A program made the position numbers and the translations under genes. Of a DNA stretch of 64,000 nt, positions 36,476 through 46,717 are shown one piece after another. The stretch covers positions 62,001-126,000 of the forward strand of contig JAJOZX010005510.1 of NCBI GenBank assembly GCA_023014485.1, given 5' to 3'. Under the pieces are notes generated by a model, which did not search any database, was not told the DNA's origin, and saw only the letters and a program-made list of their open reading frames with translations. Numbering within the stretch: the first letter of the stretch is position 1; the number at the start of each line of letters is the position of its first letter. The DNA is from Bathynomus jamesi (taxonomy: Eukaryota > Arthropoda > Malacostraca > Isopoda > Cirolanidae).

Positions 36476-36941
36476 TGTTGGTTTACGTCGTCGTCGTCGT
36501 TGGCCTAGGCAAGCTACGGCTTGGGACCGTAGCGCATCTATCCGGTATAGGTTAACCTGGATGATGTAGCCATAAGCACTGCCGCTAGTTAAGTGCCAAC
36601 CAGTGATTATCTCACTAGCCGTATTGAGTCCGTTAGGCGAAACTACGACAGTACCAAAGGTGGAAAATATAACCTTTGGTTTTCTATTATTTATTTGTAA
36701 AATGGACATGGCATTAGATTAAAATAAATATTTGAATATAAATAATTAACTGACAATTGTGATATATAATTAATTATGTTTACATACAATAAAATAATAT
36801 AGTATACATAAAATTAGTATTAATGTGGTTCACAATTGAATTATAATGGGGTAACTAATTTAAAATGAATTTATACTATTCCGAAATTCAAGACTGTAAA
36901 TTAACATTTATCTTGAAACTAAAATAAGAGTATTCACTACA
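36476..36941 (-). repeat. 3' LTR of Gypsy retrotransposon
   Basis: 466 bp, TGTTGG...CACTACA on the plus strand. Matches 41083-41546 over its whole length with about five small indels and no substitution that I can find. Flank AGAC precedes it and AGAC follows the other LTR (4-bp TSD, or AAGAC if the end is shifted by one). Confidence 0.95.
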
Positions 36942-36957
36942 CACTCCCCCACCAGAG
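36942..36957 (-). promoter_or_regulatory. Polypurine tract
   Basis: Minus strand CTGGTGGGGGAGTG abuts the 3' LTR, the expected priming site for plus-strand DNA synthesis. Confidence 0.7.
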
Positions 36958-36968
36958 AGGAAGTTCAA

Positions 36969-38090
36969 AGAGTTCCGAACGACACAGATTTCCGCTGAAC
37001 CTTTTTGGTAGCTACTTGTACCTCACTTAAGGTTGATTCCAAAAACGCAGGCTTAAGACGATCGATAGAAACCTTGTCGACCTTGGAACCGCGCTGGATG
37101 AGAAATGATTTGCGCGTACGTCGGAGAACTTCATAGGGTCCGTCATATGGACATTGGAGAGGCCGTTTTGGGACAGGTACACGAACGAAAACGTGGGTGC
37201 AAGACTGGAGGCTGGGGAAATAAAGATGTTCTGTTGGCTAGTCAATCGAGGGGGAACAGGCTGAAGGGACTGCATGTGAGAGGAAAGTGTTTGAGCGAAT
37301 TCCGTAGGATCACATGACTTATCCCCTGCAGTGAAGTAGCCACCTGGTAGCCGCAGTGTTGTTCCATAGACTAGTTCAGCCGCTGTAGTCTTCAGATCAC
37401 TCTTAAATGCAGAGCGAATACCAAGCAACACGAGTGGAAGCTTATCCATCCAATGGGAGTCTTCGTGACACATAAGGGATGACTTCAGCTGGCGATGGAA
37501 GCGTTCGACGAGGCCGTTAGCTTGCGGATGATACGCACAGGTATGCGCATGTACTGTACCCAACAAGCTGGTAAACTTCTTCAAAGCGAAGACTCAAATT
37601 GGCGACCTTGGTCAGTGATGACTTTTGTCGGCAATCCAAATCTTGATACCCATCCATGAAGAAAGGCTCTTGCAACAGTGTCCGCTTGGATATCAGGAAG
37701 TGGGATGGCTTCAGGCCATCTGGAAAAGCGGTCGAGACAGGTGAGCAGATAACGTTGGCCTTGAATCACTGGAAGAGGGCCAACAATGTCTACATGAATT
37801 ACATCAAATCGCTGGGATGGGGGCGGGAATGCGTCAAAGGGACCTGGTGTGCCTTTGGACTTTGGCACGCTGGCAGCAAGGCACGTTTTGGTCCAATGTT
37901 TGACATCCTTCCGCATCGAGGGCCAAACAAAGCGAGAGGTAACCAGGTGTTGCGAAGCACGGATACCAGGATGGGAGGGCTTATGAAGATCCGTGAAGAC
38001 TGCTTTTCTGTGACATGGAGGGACATAAGGGCGAATAGCAGCTGTTGATACGTCGCAATAGAGGGGCACAGACAATCCTGGCATACTCAT
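36969..38090 (-). pseudogene. Gypsy integrase region
   Basis: Minus strand: zinc-binding N terminus with HPGIRASQHLVTSRFVWPSM and a CxxC whose second half reads CQRAKVQRHT one frame on. Core blocks are DVIHVDIVGPLPV (Asp), VITDQGRQFES (Asp), then after a frame change NGLVERFHRQLKSSL (Glu), completing D,D-35-E spacing. The C-terminal part continues in another frame to a stop near 36969. At least three single-base frame changes. It belongs to the pol of the LTR element. Confidence 0.85.
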
Positions 38091-38703
38091 TTTCTTGAGG
38101 AAAGTGAGTGAGTGGAGTCTTCTCTGAGCAGGTCTTGTAGTTCCGTATCCTTATCTTGATCCTGTGCAATAGCATTCCACAGTGTAGAGCTGAGGGTAAC
38201 AGAAGTAATCTCTATTCTTGAAAGTGCATCCGCTGGAGTGTTCAAGACACCTTTGATGTGGCGGATATCTGTGGTAAATTGCGAGATATAATCGAGTTGC
38301 CTGATGACTCTGGGAGAGTGGTTACAGCTGTTTTTATTGAAGACAGTGACCAAAGGTTTGTGGTCGGTAAAAACACAAAACTCTCGGCCTTCAAGGAAAT
38401 GTTGAAAATGCTTCACGTTTAAGTAATAGCAAGAAGTTCACGTCCGAAAGCACTATAACGCGTTTGGGCTGGCTGCAGCTTTTTCGAGTAAAACGCGATG
38501 GGTGCATGCTGACCGTTAATGGTTTGTTCCAACACTCCACCGATCGCAACATCTGATGCATCGACCGTCAGAGTTAGGGGGGCATCACTGATAGGAAATG
38601 ACAGAGACAATGCACTATTGATAGCATTTTTGGCATTGTCGAACGCCTGTAAACTATCGCTACACCATAACAATTTCGTTACCTTGCGTTTGTGTGTGAT
38701 CAT
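38087..38703 (-). pseudogene. Gypsy RNase H region
   Basis: Two adjoining minus-strand frames: LTLTVDASDVAIGGVLEQ, HAPIAFYSKKLQPAQTRYS and FGRELLAI, then FCVFTDHKPLVTVF, RQLDYISQF and NTPADALSRIE. These are the standard RNase H motifs (TDAS, E in RELLA, TDHK, ADALSR) in order. One frame change lies at about 38417. Confidence 0.85.
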
Positions 38704-38769
38704 AGCGTGTAGAGGAGCAAGAACACTAGCACAGTTTTTTAATGAACTTGTGGTAATAATTTACCAAAC

Positions 38770-39680
38770 CTAGAACCGACGTAACTCACCTGATTACTTG
38801 GCATAGGGTAATTTTTTATCACTTCACACTTGTCCTGAAGGGGGGTAATTCCGTGCTGCGAAATCGTGTGACCAAGAAATTCCAAGGTTGGCTGTGCAAA
38901 CCACACTTAGATGCATTAATAGTAACACCGTATTGTTCTAAGCGTTGAAAAAGGAGTGAAAGATGTTCCTTATGTTCCTCTTCCGTTGAGCTGGCCACAA
39001 GCAAATCATCGATGTAGGCATAAACAAGTCTAAGCCTCTGGTGACCTCATCTATAAACCTCTGAAAGGTTTGCGCAGCATTCCGTAGCCCGAACGGCATC
39101 TTCAAAAATTCGAATAACCAAATGGTGTACAAACTGCAGTCTTGGGAATATCCGAAGGCTCTACGGGAATGTGGTGGAAAGCCTTAACGAGATCTATTTT
39201 ACTGAAGATAGATTTGCCGTGGAGAAGAAAGTAAAGTCTTGGACATTTGGTACCGGATATCGTCCGGGATAGTTGTCGAATTCAAAAACCGGTAATCCCC
39301 ACATGGTCTCCAGTCTCCTGACTTCTTCTGGACCAGGTGTAGGGGAGAGGACCAACTGCTTTTTGGAAGGTCTTATTATCCCAAGATCCAGCATAAGCTG
39401 GAATTCCGATTTGGCAGCTTTCAGTTTGTCCGGGGCAAGACGTCTGGGTTTTGCAAACACAGGGGGACCTTTTGTTGTAATGTGATGGGTAATTGGTGTG
39501 CTTAATGGTATCACCCATCTGCATTGGTTGAAGAATTCCTGGATATCGCTGGAAAAGGCACTGTACATGGAATTAGGGGGAACGAGGGAAAGTGCAGAGT
39601 TCGAGGCGTCCGGAAGGGCAACCTGTTTGGCAAGAACAGAAAGCAGTGTGGCCTGGTCGCATAAAGCGTCGCTTGTCAAG
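38770..39680 (-). pseudogene. Gypsy reverse transcriptase region
   Basis: Minus strand: [33 protein letters not shown], then with frame changes [48 protein letters not shown] (catalytic YIDD) and GVTINASKCG. This is the full RT motif series. Several single-base indels break the frame. Confidence 0.9.
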
Positions 39681-39827
39681 ATCCACCAGGAGTTTGAAAT
39701 GCTGGAGGAAGTCAGCGCCGATTATGGGATGCTGCACTTGAGCACAGATGAAAATCCACTTGAAGGATCGGTGAAGGCCCAGTTTAGTTCACGCGACTGA
39801 GTACCGTACGTGGGTATGCGTGAACCG

Positions 39828-40028
39828 TTAGCACGTATAGAGGCGAGATTCCGAGTGCGTATGACCAGATTTTTGAGGGAATACACTGACTGACGCTCCG
39901 GTATCAACCAAGAAATTGACACCAGAGTTCCTGTCCTTTATGAATAACAGGTTGGCAGTGCGAGTACTAGACGCCATTAGGACTCGCTGCTGGGGTTTTC
40001 CGACGAAAAATTGCAAGGGGAGATGCAC
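39828..40028 (-). pseudogene. Gypsy aspartic protease
   Basis: NFLVDTGASVSVFP on the minus strand is the DTGA active site. It follows directly on the gag C-terminal knuckle, whose remains (CFYTRN... then KARKCISPCNF one frame on) fit the CHCC-type finger described for the CsRn1 clade, with the histidine replaced by threonine here. Confidence 0.8.
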
Positions 40029-40031
40029 TTC

Positions 40032-40720
40032 CTAGCCTTCTTTCCAAATTTCGAGTGTAGAAGCAGATCTTCCCGGAACTCGAACGATACCTCTTCGTAA
40101 ATCTTGACCGAGAATGGCTTCTTTGCCGTTGATTTTGTAGCAAGAACAAACGTGGTTGAGTTGTTGACTTAACTCTTCACTTTCAACTCCAGTTCCGATT
40201 GTGTGTTCACGTTGTTGACTCGGAGCTGTGTCAATCTCCACTACTTTGTCGGCAGTTTCTGCTAGTTTATCAACTGGAGTAGCAGGATCCATAGTGGCCA
40301 AGACACGCTGAGCTGATGGAGGAAGTTTCTGCAAGAACAACTGTCTAAAGATGTCCTTATCGAAGGTTTGTGCGCGTTCGCCTAGAGCGCACTGCATACC
40401 CTCAGCATTTGAGTGGGCTTACGGTCTCCAAGTTTCTTCTTTTGAGATTAACTGATGTAGTTTCTCACGCTCGGAGACAGTGGTGCGGCACAGGATGGCA
40501 GACTTCAGATCGTTGTACGGTCCTCACTCGTGGAAGGAGATACGATGACGTCACGGACTTCAGAGATGATGCTCGCTGGTAGAGAGGACAAACATGATCG
40601 TATTTTGTCCCTGCTAGCGGTGATCCTTCCCAAGTTGAATTGTGATTCCACTTGGTGGAACCAAATAAATGGATCACCCGGCCAGAAGACGGGGAGCTTT
40701 ACGCTCAAGTGGAGATGGCA
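40032..40720 (-). pseudogene. Gypsy gag
   Basis: Starts near SVKLPVFWPGDPFIWFHQVE (40708), the typical opening of CsRn1-like Gag. It continues VSEREKLHQLISKEETW and, from 40397, GERAQTFDKDIFRQLFLQKL and VDKLAETADKVVEI. Gag forms the cytoplasmic particle. Two frame changes lie between 40510 and 40390. From family knowledge this pattern, together with the tRNA-Trp primer site, points to the CsRn1 clade. Confidence 0.75.
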
Positions 40721-40844
40721 CCAGCGTCGTCAGGCATCTTCTCCTATGCTTGCTAACGTACAAGCAAGACGACAAGTTCCCAACGAAGGAGTGGAGGTTG
40801 AGACGAGCGCAGGCACAGAGCGCACGGGCAGGGGTGAGGGGCAG

Positions 40845-41060
40845 AGGGCACGAGCGACATTACAGTCTGGTCCTAGTCGCTCGGGTGAAGGGGGTGATGG
40901 GCAGAGGGCACGAGCGACGTTACAGTCTGGTCCTAGTCGCTCGGGTGAAGGGGGGATGGGCACGAACGACATTACAGTCTAGTCCTAGTCGTTCGGGTGA
41001 AGGGGGTGATGGGCACGAACGACGTTACAGTCTAATCCTAGTCGTTCGGGTAAAAGGGGT
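40845..41060. repeat. Four tandem 53-60 bp units in the retrotransposon leader
   Basis: Units begin near 40847, 40907, 40959 and 41012 and share ACGA.C(A/G)TTACAGTCT, CTAGTCG.TCGGGTGAA and GGGGG. The first two contain an extra GGGCAGAGGGCACGAGC segment. They lie between the primer binding site and gag. Confidence 0.85.
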
Positions 41061-41068
41061 AATCCAGC

Positions 41069-41080
41069 TCGGGGTCACCA
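41069..41080 (-). promoter_or_regulatory. Primer binding site, tRNA-Trp-like
   Basis: Minus strand TGGTGACCCCGA, 2 bp inside the 5' LTR. It is complementary to the CCA tail and 3' end of insect tRNA-Trp (..TCGGGGTCA), as I remember it. Confidence 0.65.
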
Positions 41081-41082
41081 AT

Positions 41083-41546
41083 TGTTGGTTTACGTCGTCG
41101 TCGTCGTTGCCTAGGCAAGCTACGGCTTGGGACCGTAGCGCATCTATCCGGTATAGGTTAACCTGGATGATGTAGCCATAAGCACTGCCGCTAGTTAAGT
41201 GCCAACCAGTGATTATCTCACTAGCCGTATTGAGTCCGTTAGGCGAAACTACGACAGTACCAAAGGTGGAAAATATAACCTTTGGTTTTTCTATTATTTA
41301 TTTGTAAAATGGACATGCATTAGATTAAAATAAATATTTGAATATAAATAATTAACTGACAATTGTGATATAAATTATTATGTTTACATACAATAAAATA
41401 ATATAGTATACATAAAATTAGTATTAATGTGGTTCACAATTGAATTATAATGGGGTAACTAATTTAAAATGAATTTATACTATTCCGAAATTCAAGACTG
41501 TAAAATTAACATTTATCTTGAAACTAAAATAAGAGTATTCACTACA
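41083..41546 (-). repeat. 5' LTR of Gypsy retrotransposon
   Basis: 464-bp partner of the LTR at 36476; followed on the plus strand by AGAC, the target duplication. The element is transcribed on the minus strand and totals 5.07 kb. Confidence 0.95.
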
Positions 41547-43709
41547 AGACTAATCCAGGCCCCACTACAACTTACACATGTCACCATACACAAAGACAGA
41601 CACAAAAAGACTGAGACACATACAGAAGCATAATATTAAATATTACAGTACAACACAAATGGCCTGACAAACAAAATCCTTCAGCTTAGGAATTCGTACA
41701 CAACAAAACATTCATGTAGTACTTATACAAGAACAAAACTAAAACGCACACACAAAACACCCACCATCGCTGACTTCAAGGCAATCCATCAAGATCGTAC
41801 TGGGGTCACAGGGTCGACTCATCACTTACATACGTAAAAGCATTAGCTACACTGATGCCACCCAAAACATTACAAACACAATCCAAGCAGGTAACACAAT
41901 AGAAATACAGGCAGTTAACATTAAAACACACAAAACCACACTAATCAACATTTATATCCTACCAGATAGTTCACCTTGGGTGCCAGCCAATTACAATCCA
42001 CAGTTACACAATCTAGCCTCTCTCACTAATGTAATCTTAGGAGGAAACTTCAATGCTAAAGACACTAGTTGGTACCTGCACACACAAAAACACCACCAGA
42101 GGCACCAACAAAGCACACAACTAAACAGCCTCTTCATTTTTAACACACAGAACATACACATACACACACACACACCACATCAAGCAGGATATTCAAACTC
42201 CTCCCCAGACATAACGTTCTGTTCCACCTCAGTAGCAATACACACGCACTGGAGAACAGAAAAACAACTGTCATCAGACCACTTGCCCATCATCATTACA
42301 ACACATTCTACACACTGCCCCAACAGCCTTAGGCACACTTACAGAAATTACAAGAAAGCTGATTAGGAACAATTCAAAATACGGACTGAGGAACAATTCA
42401 CCATATTAAACAGCACACCCATCATAAAAATCAATACAACACTCTAAGACATTTAATCAGATCATCAATAATGCAAACAAATACATACCCAAGGGCAACA
42501 TTAGGAAATACAACCCAAATTACACTAGAGAAATAGCCCACCTCATAAGGCAACGTAACAACCTCAAACATAACACACAAACACCATACACAGAAGCCAT
42601 AAAACAGCAGATACAACAGCTCAACACAGAAATAAACAAACTTAAAGAAAACCAAACAAACATTTAGGGAATTCATAACAACACTAAACCACTCCACAGA
42701 TACATCCAGGCTATACAAGACTATAAACAGCATTATCCACTCTAACAGTGGCATTCACACCTCACACACAGCTATCTGTTGCAGCCAAATAATATCCCAA
42801 CATATACACAACAACCTAACATTCTAGTTAATCACTATGCAAAGATAAGTCACTTAAACAGAGACCACAACCAGAAACACGCAGACAGACAACAGCCAGA
42901 CACAAGAAAACCTACACTACTGGATATGACCATTACACCCTTCAATACAGACCAGACCACCAAGATCATCAAAAATTAAGAATTCAAAGGCTACTGGACA
43001 GAACAACATATCTAACAACACCTTAAACACTTGGGCTCACAGGGAATACTAGATCTCACAAACATCAGCACATATTCATAACAACACTGTATTATTCCTG
43101 ACATATGGAAACAAGGTAAAATTATTACACTACTCAACAAACAAAAATCCAACAGAACCAGCTTCCTATAGACCCATTACTTTACTATGCACACCTTCCA
43201 AAGTAACAGAAAGACTAATCTTACAAATCACCAACCCACATACCACTATCACCTACTCAACATGGATTCAGACCTCACCACTCAACTACAACATTACTTA
43301 CTAACCTCACCACAGCGCACATCATGGATTGGCATCAACTCCAGACAACCACTCAAGGTACACTGTTAGCAACAATAGACATTAGTAAAGCATTTGATGC
43401 TATCCCATGTTTCCCTCTCATAAACAAAATACTCAACACAAACATGGACAATAAAGCCAAAAGGTGGCGAAGCAACTATCTTCCAGGAAGATACAAGTCA
43501 CATTTAATGGTGTCATCCAAAAACAAACTTTTTCCAAACAGGGTCCCTCAAGGCTGTGTTCTCTCACCAACACTGTTCAACTTATAATGCATAACATTCC
43601 AACACCCATAGATAACAAGCTTACCTTATCATCATATGCAGATGACATCACTCTAACATCCACCCACAACAACATCGACACTGCTACAAATAACCTACAA
43701 ACATACTAA
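41547..43709 (+). pseudogene. Jockey-superfamily LINE copy B
   Basis: Plus strand: endonuclease remnants (NGLTNKILQL, then ASLTNVILGGNFNAKDTSWY and AGYSNSSPDITFCSTSV, SSDHLPIIIT), linker (NPNYTREIAHL region at 42510), and reverse transcriptase (TLLATIDISKAFDAIP, NKLFPNRVPQGCVLSPTLF, SYADDITLTSTHNN). It stops at ATNNLQTY. Same family as copies A and C, but carrying more of the 5' endonuclease. Numerous stops and small deletions. The 5' side is interrupted by the Gypsy element. Confidence 0.75.
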
Positions 43710-44039
43710 ATGCAAAAAACTTCATTTTTTTTTTTAATGTCGAGACAAAATATGACAATAAAACCCACACTAATAAACAGAGTTTATTTCCCTCAACAGT
43801 TTTGATACCCACTGGCATCCTCTTTGGGTGGATACAGAAAAACAAATGAACAGAAGCGAGAAAGGAAACAATCCAGAAACAATTAAGAAATTCACACCTA
43901 GGTTAAATCCTATTCACCCAACACTGGAAGGGCATTTTATTATTAAAGGGTCCCACTTATAATTAATTTATTTCCTTTTTCATTTCAGACCATCATTCTG
44001 CTATAGTTGGTAAACAAGTTATTTAATGAAATACTCTTT
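43710..44039. other. Non-coding stretch
   Basis: Nothing recognised; T-run at 43727-43736 and AT-rich sequence. Confidence 0.4.
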
Positions 44040-44700
44040 CGAAGATGGAGCAATGATATTTAACCTGCATAAGGAGAAACACTAGGGTGCAAAATGAATG
44101 AAGAAAGTTCCCAAATGAATGATACCTGGACTTCAATATCTCAAATAAAATCAATATCACAGGGTTGACCAACTGAAAAGAAGGCAGTGGAAGGCCAAAA
44201 ACATCATGTACTAAGGAAAATATTGTCATGGTTTCATCCATGATCTGCAGATATGATAAGAATGGCCCAACACCCACAAGTCTGTTAGAGAAATTTCAAA
44301 AACTACTGGTATTTCTCGCTCTAGTGTTCATCATAGAGTAAAAGATGATCTGGATCTTAAATGTTTTAAAAGAGTCAAAGTTCATAAGCTCTCTGCATCA
44401 AATAAGCAAGCAAGAGTTGAAAAACATTGTACTGTTAGATCGATTCTCAGACAGAGGAGTGTCAAAAATATGGTTCAGCGACAAGAAGACCTTTATGGTT
44501 CCTTCAACAATTTAAACACAAAATGACTGAGTTTATGGAAGATGGGACAAAAAATCTATCAGTCTAGATTGACTTTGTAGGGAACATCCACATTTTTCTC
44601 AAAAAGTCATGGTTTCCATCTTTATTTCAAAGTTCAGGAAGTCAGAAATTGTTTTTGTTGATCAAAACACCAAAATCACTTGATGCGGTACTGCCATCAA
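44040..44700 (+). pseudogene. Mariner-family transposase relic
   Basis: Plus-strand fragments in shifting frames: KEGSGRPKTSC, then TTGISRSSVHHRVKDDLDLK (helix-turn-helix), KRVKVHKLSASNKQARVE, LDRFSDRGV, then IWFSDKKTFMVPS (first acidic residue) and QKVMVSIFISKF. The series matches a mariner-like transposase type common in arthropods (GSGRP.T, TGISR.SV.RI, F(T/S)DEK.F). The second half is lost. It may be the original gene of the 35949-51932 shell. Confidence 0.6.
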
Positions 44701-46717
44701 TAAGGGAGAAGTCAAGAATGGCAAGCAAGGTTGCAAGCATGCATTGATAATAGAGGGCACATTCTGCATAATCTTGGACTCAATTAGGTGACTGTATAGA
44801 AACAAAGTTTTTCTACCCATGTCTGTATAACAGCAAATTACAAAATAATGGTTAGTTAGCAAAAATCCAACTTCACCACGAGATAGACCATGAAATTCTA
44901 TACAGGACACATTGATTGTACAAATAACAGCACCAATCACCCTCTCCGGAGTGGACCAGAGGTTCAACACACTGGTGATGTGTTGTGTTCTACGTTGTGC
45001 TAGAGTGGTACAGTCTGTCATAACGTGTTCAATTGTTTATGGTGTGTCCTGGCACAGGTGGCAGGTGTCATCTGTGGAGTTGTCTAGTCTGTGTTTATAT
45101 GTCTGTAAGTTGGGGTGATGTCCACATCAGAATCATGCAAAGTTAACTCAATCTGATCTGCTCAGGCTGGTCTCTGACCTGTCAATGGTTGGTGGCTTCG
45201 CACCTCGGACCATATTCGGACTGAGTTGTGTCAATGCTTTGTGGGTTAGGTGTGTGTGTGTGTTTTTTCTGTACTGTGTGATGTCTGTGGGGCGTGGTAT
45301 GGAATGGAGTACCTATTTGGTTATAATGTCTCTCTGGTGTTACCTTAATGGTGCGAGGTGTTGGTGCATGATTGTACATGTAGTGGCAAAGGTGTTGTGG
45401 GTTAGTTATCGCTGCTGCCATGTATTGTGTTCCCCTCATGTCTAAATGTTTCCTAACTTTCAGTATTTTTGTTTCTGTGTGCAGGTGTTCTATTGGTGCT
45501 GTTTGAGTACATCCTGTAATGAAACGAAGTGCGTTGTTTTGTATTGTCTGTAAGGTGTTTGTGTGTGTTTGAGATAATGGGTGCCCAGCATGGGCAAGCA
45601 CAGTCCATAACTGAGCAAATATATAGTTTGTATATGATTGACGTTTTTTCCTGCTGGTGTCCAAAGTTTGTGCCTGTTAGTACCCTAAGCGTGTTAAGTC
45701 TTGATGTACATTTGTTTTTAATGTCCTGAATGTGGTTTGCAAAAGATAATGATGTGTTGTATATGACCCCAAGTATTTTGGTCCTAAGAGTGTGTGGAAT
45801 GTTGGTGTTGTTTAGTGTAAGCTGTGGAATTATCTGCTGTTCTTTTGTGTTGCTTGTTTGCAAGGTGATGGTTGATTTTGTGGGCACTACTTTGAGTCAA
45901 TTGTGTGTGAGCCAGTCTTGTATACTGTTTATATATGTTTGTAGGTTATTTGTAGCAGTGTCGATGTTGTTGTGGGTGGATGTTAGAGTGATGTCATCTG
46001 CATATGATAAGGTAAGCTTGTTATCTATGGGTGTTGGAATGTCATGCATTATAAGTTGAACAGTGTTGTGAGGGAACAGAACCTTGAGGGACCTCATTTG
46101 GAAAAAGCTTATTTTTGGATGACTTGCCATTAAATGTGATATGTATCTCCCTGAAAGATAGTTGTTCAGCCACCTTTTGGTGTTATTGTCCATGTTTGTG
46201 CTGAGCATTTTGTTTATGGGAGGGAAGTGTGGGATAGCATCAAATGCTTTACTAATGTCTATTGTTGTTGTTAATAGTGTACATTGAACTGGTCATCTGG
46301 GGTTGATGCCATCCATGATATGCTACATAAGGTTAGTGAGTAATGTTGTGGTTGAGTGGTGAGGTCTGAATCCATGTTGAGTAGGTGATAGTAGTGTGTG
46401 TGTGTATTGGTGATTTGTAAGATTAGTCTCTGTTACTTTGGAAGGTGTGCATAGTAAAGTAATGGGTCTATAGGAAGCTGGTTCTGTTGGATTTTTGTTT
46501 GTTGAGTAGTGTAATAATTTTACCTTGTTTCCATATGTCAGAAATAATACAGTGTTGGTATGAATATGTGCTGATGTTTGTGAGAGCTAGTATTCCCTGT
46601 GAGCCCAAGTGTTTAAGGTGTATGTTAGATATGTTGTCTGGTCCAGTAGCCTTTGAATTCATAATGTTTTTGATAATCTTGGTGGTCTGGTCTGTACTGA
46701 AAGGTGTAAATGGTCAT

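Noticed and set aside
40845..41060. CRISPR-like array
   Set aside because: Units are direct tandem repeats without unique spacers, inside a retrotransposon of a eukaryote.
41060..41085. tRNA gene near the LTR
   Set aside because: Only 12 bases match a tRNA 3' end; this is a primer binding site.
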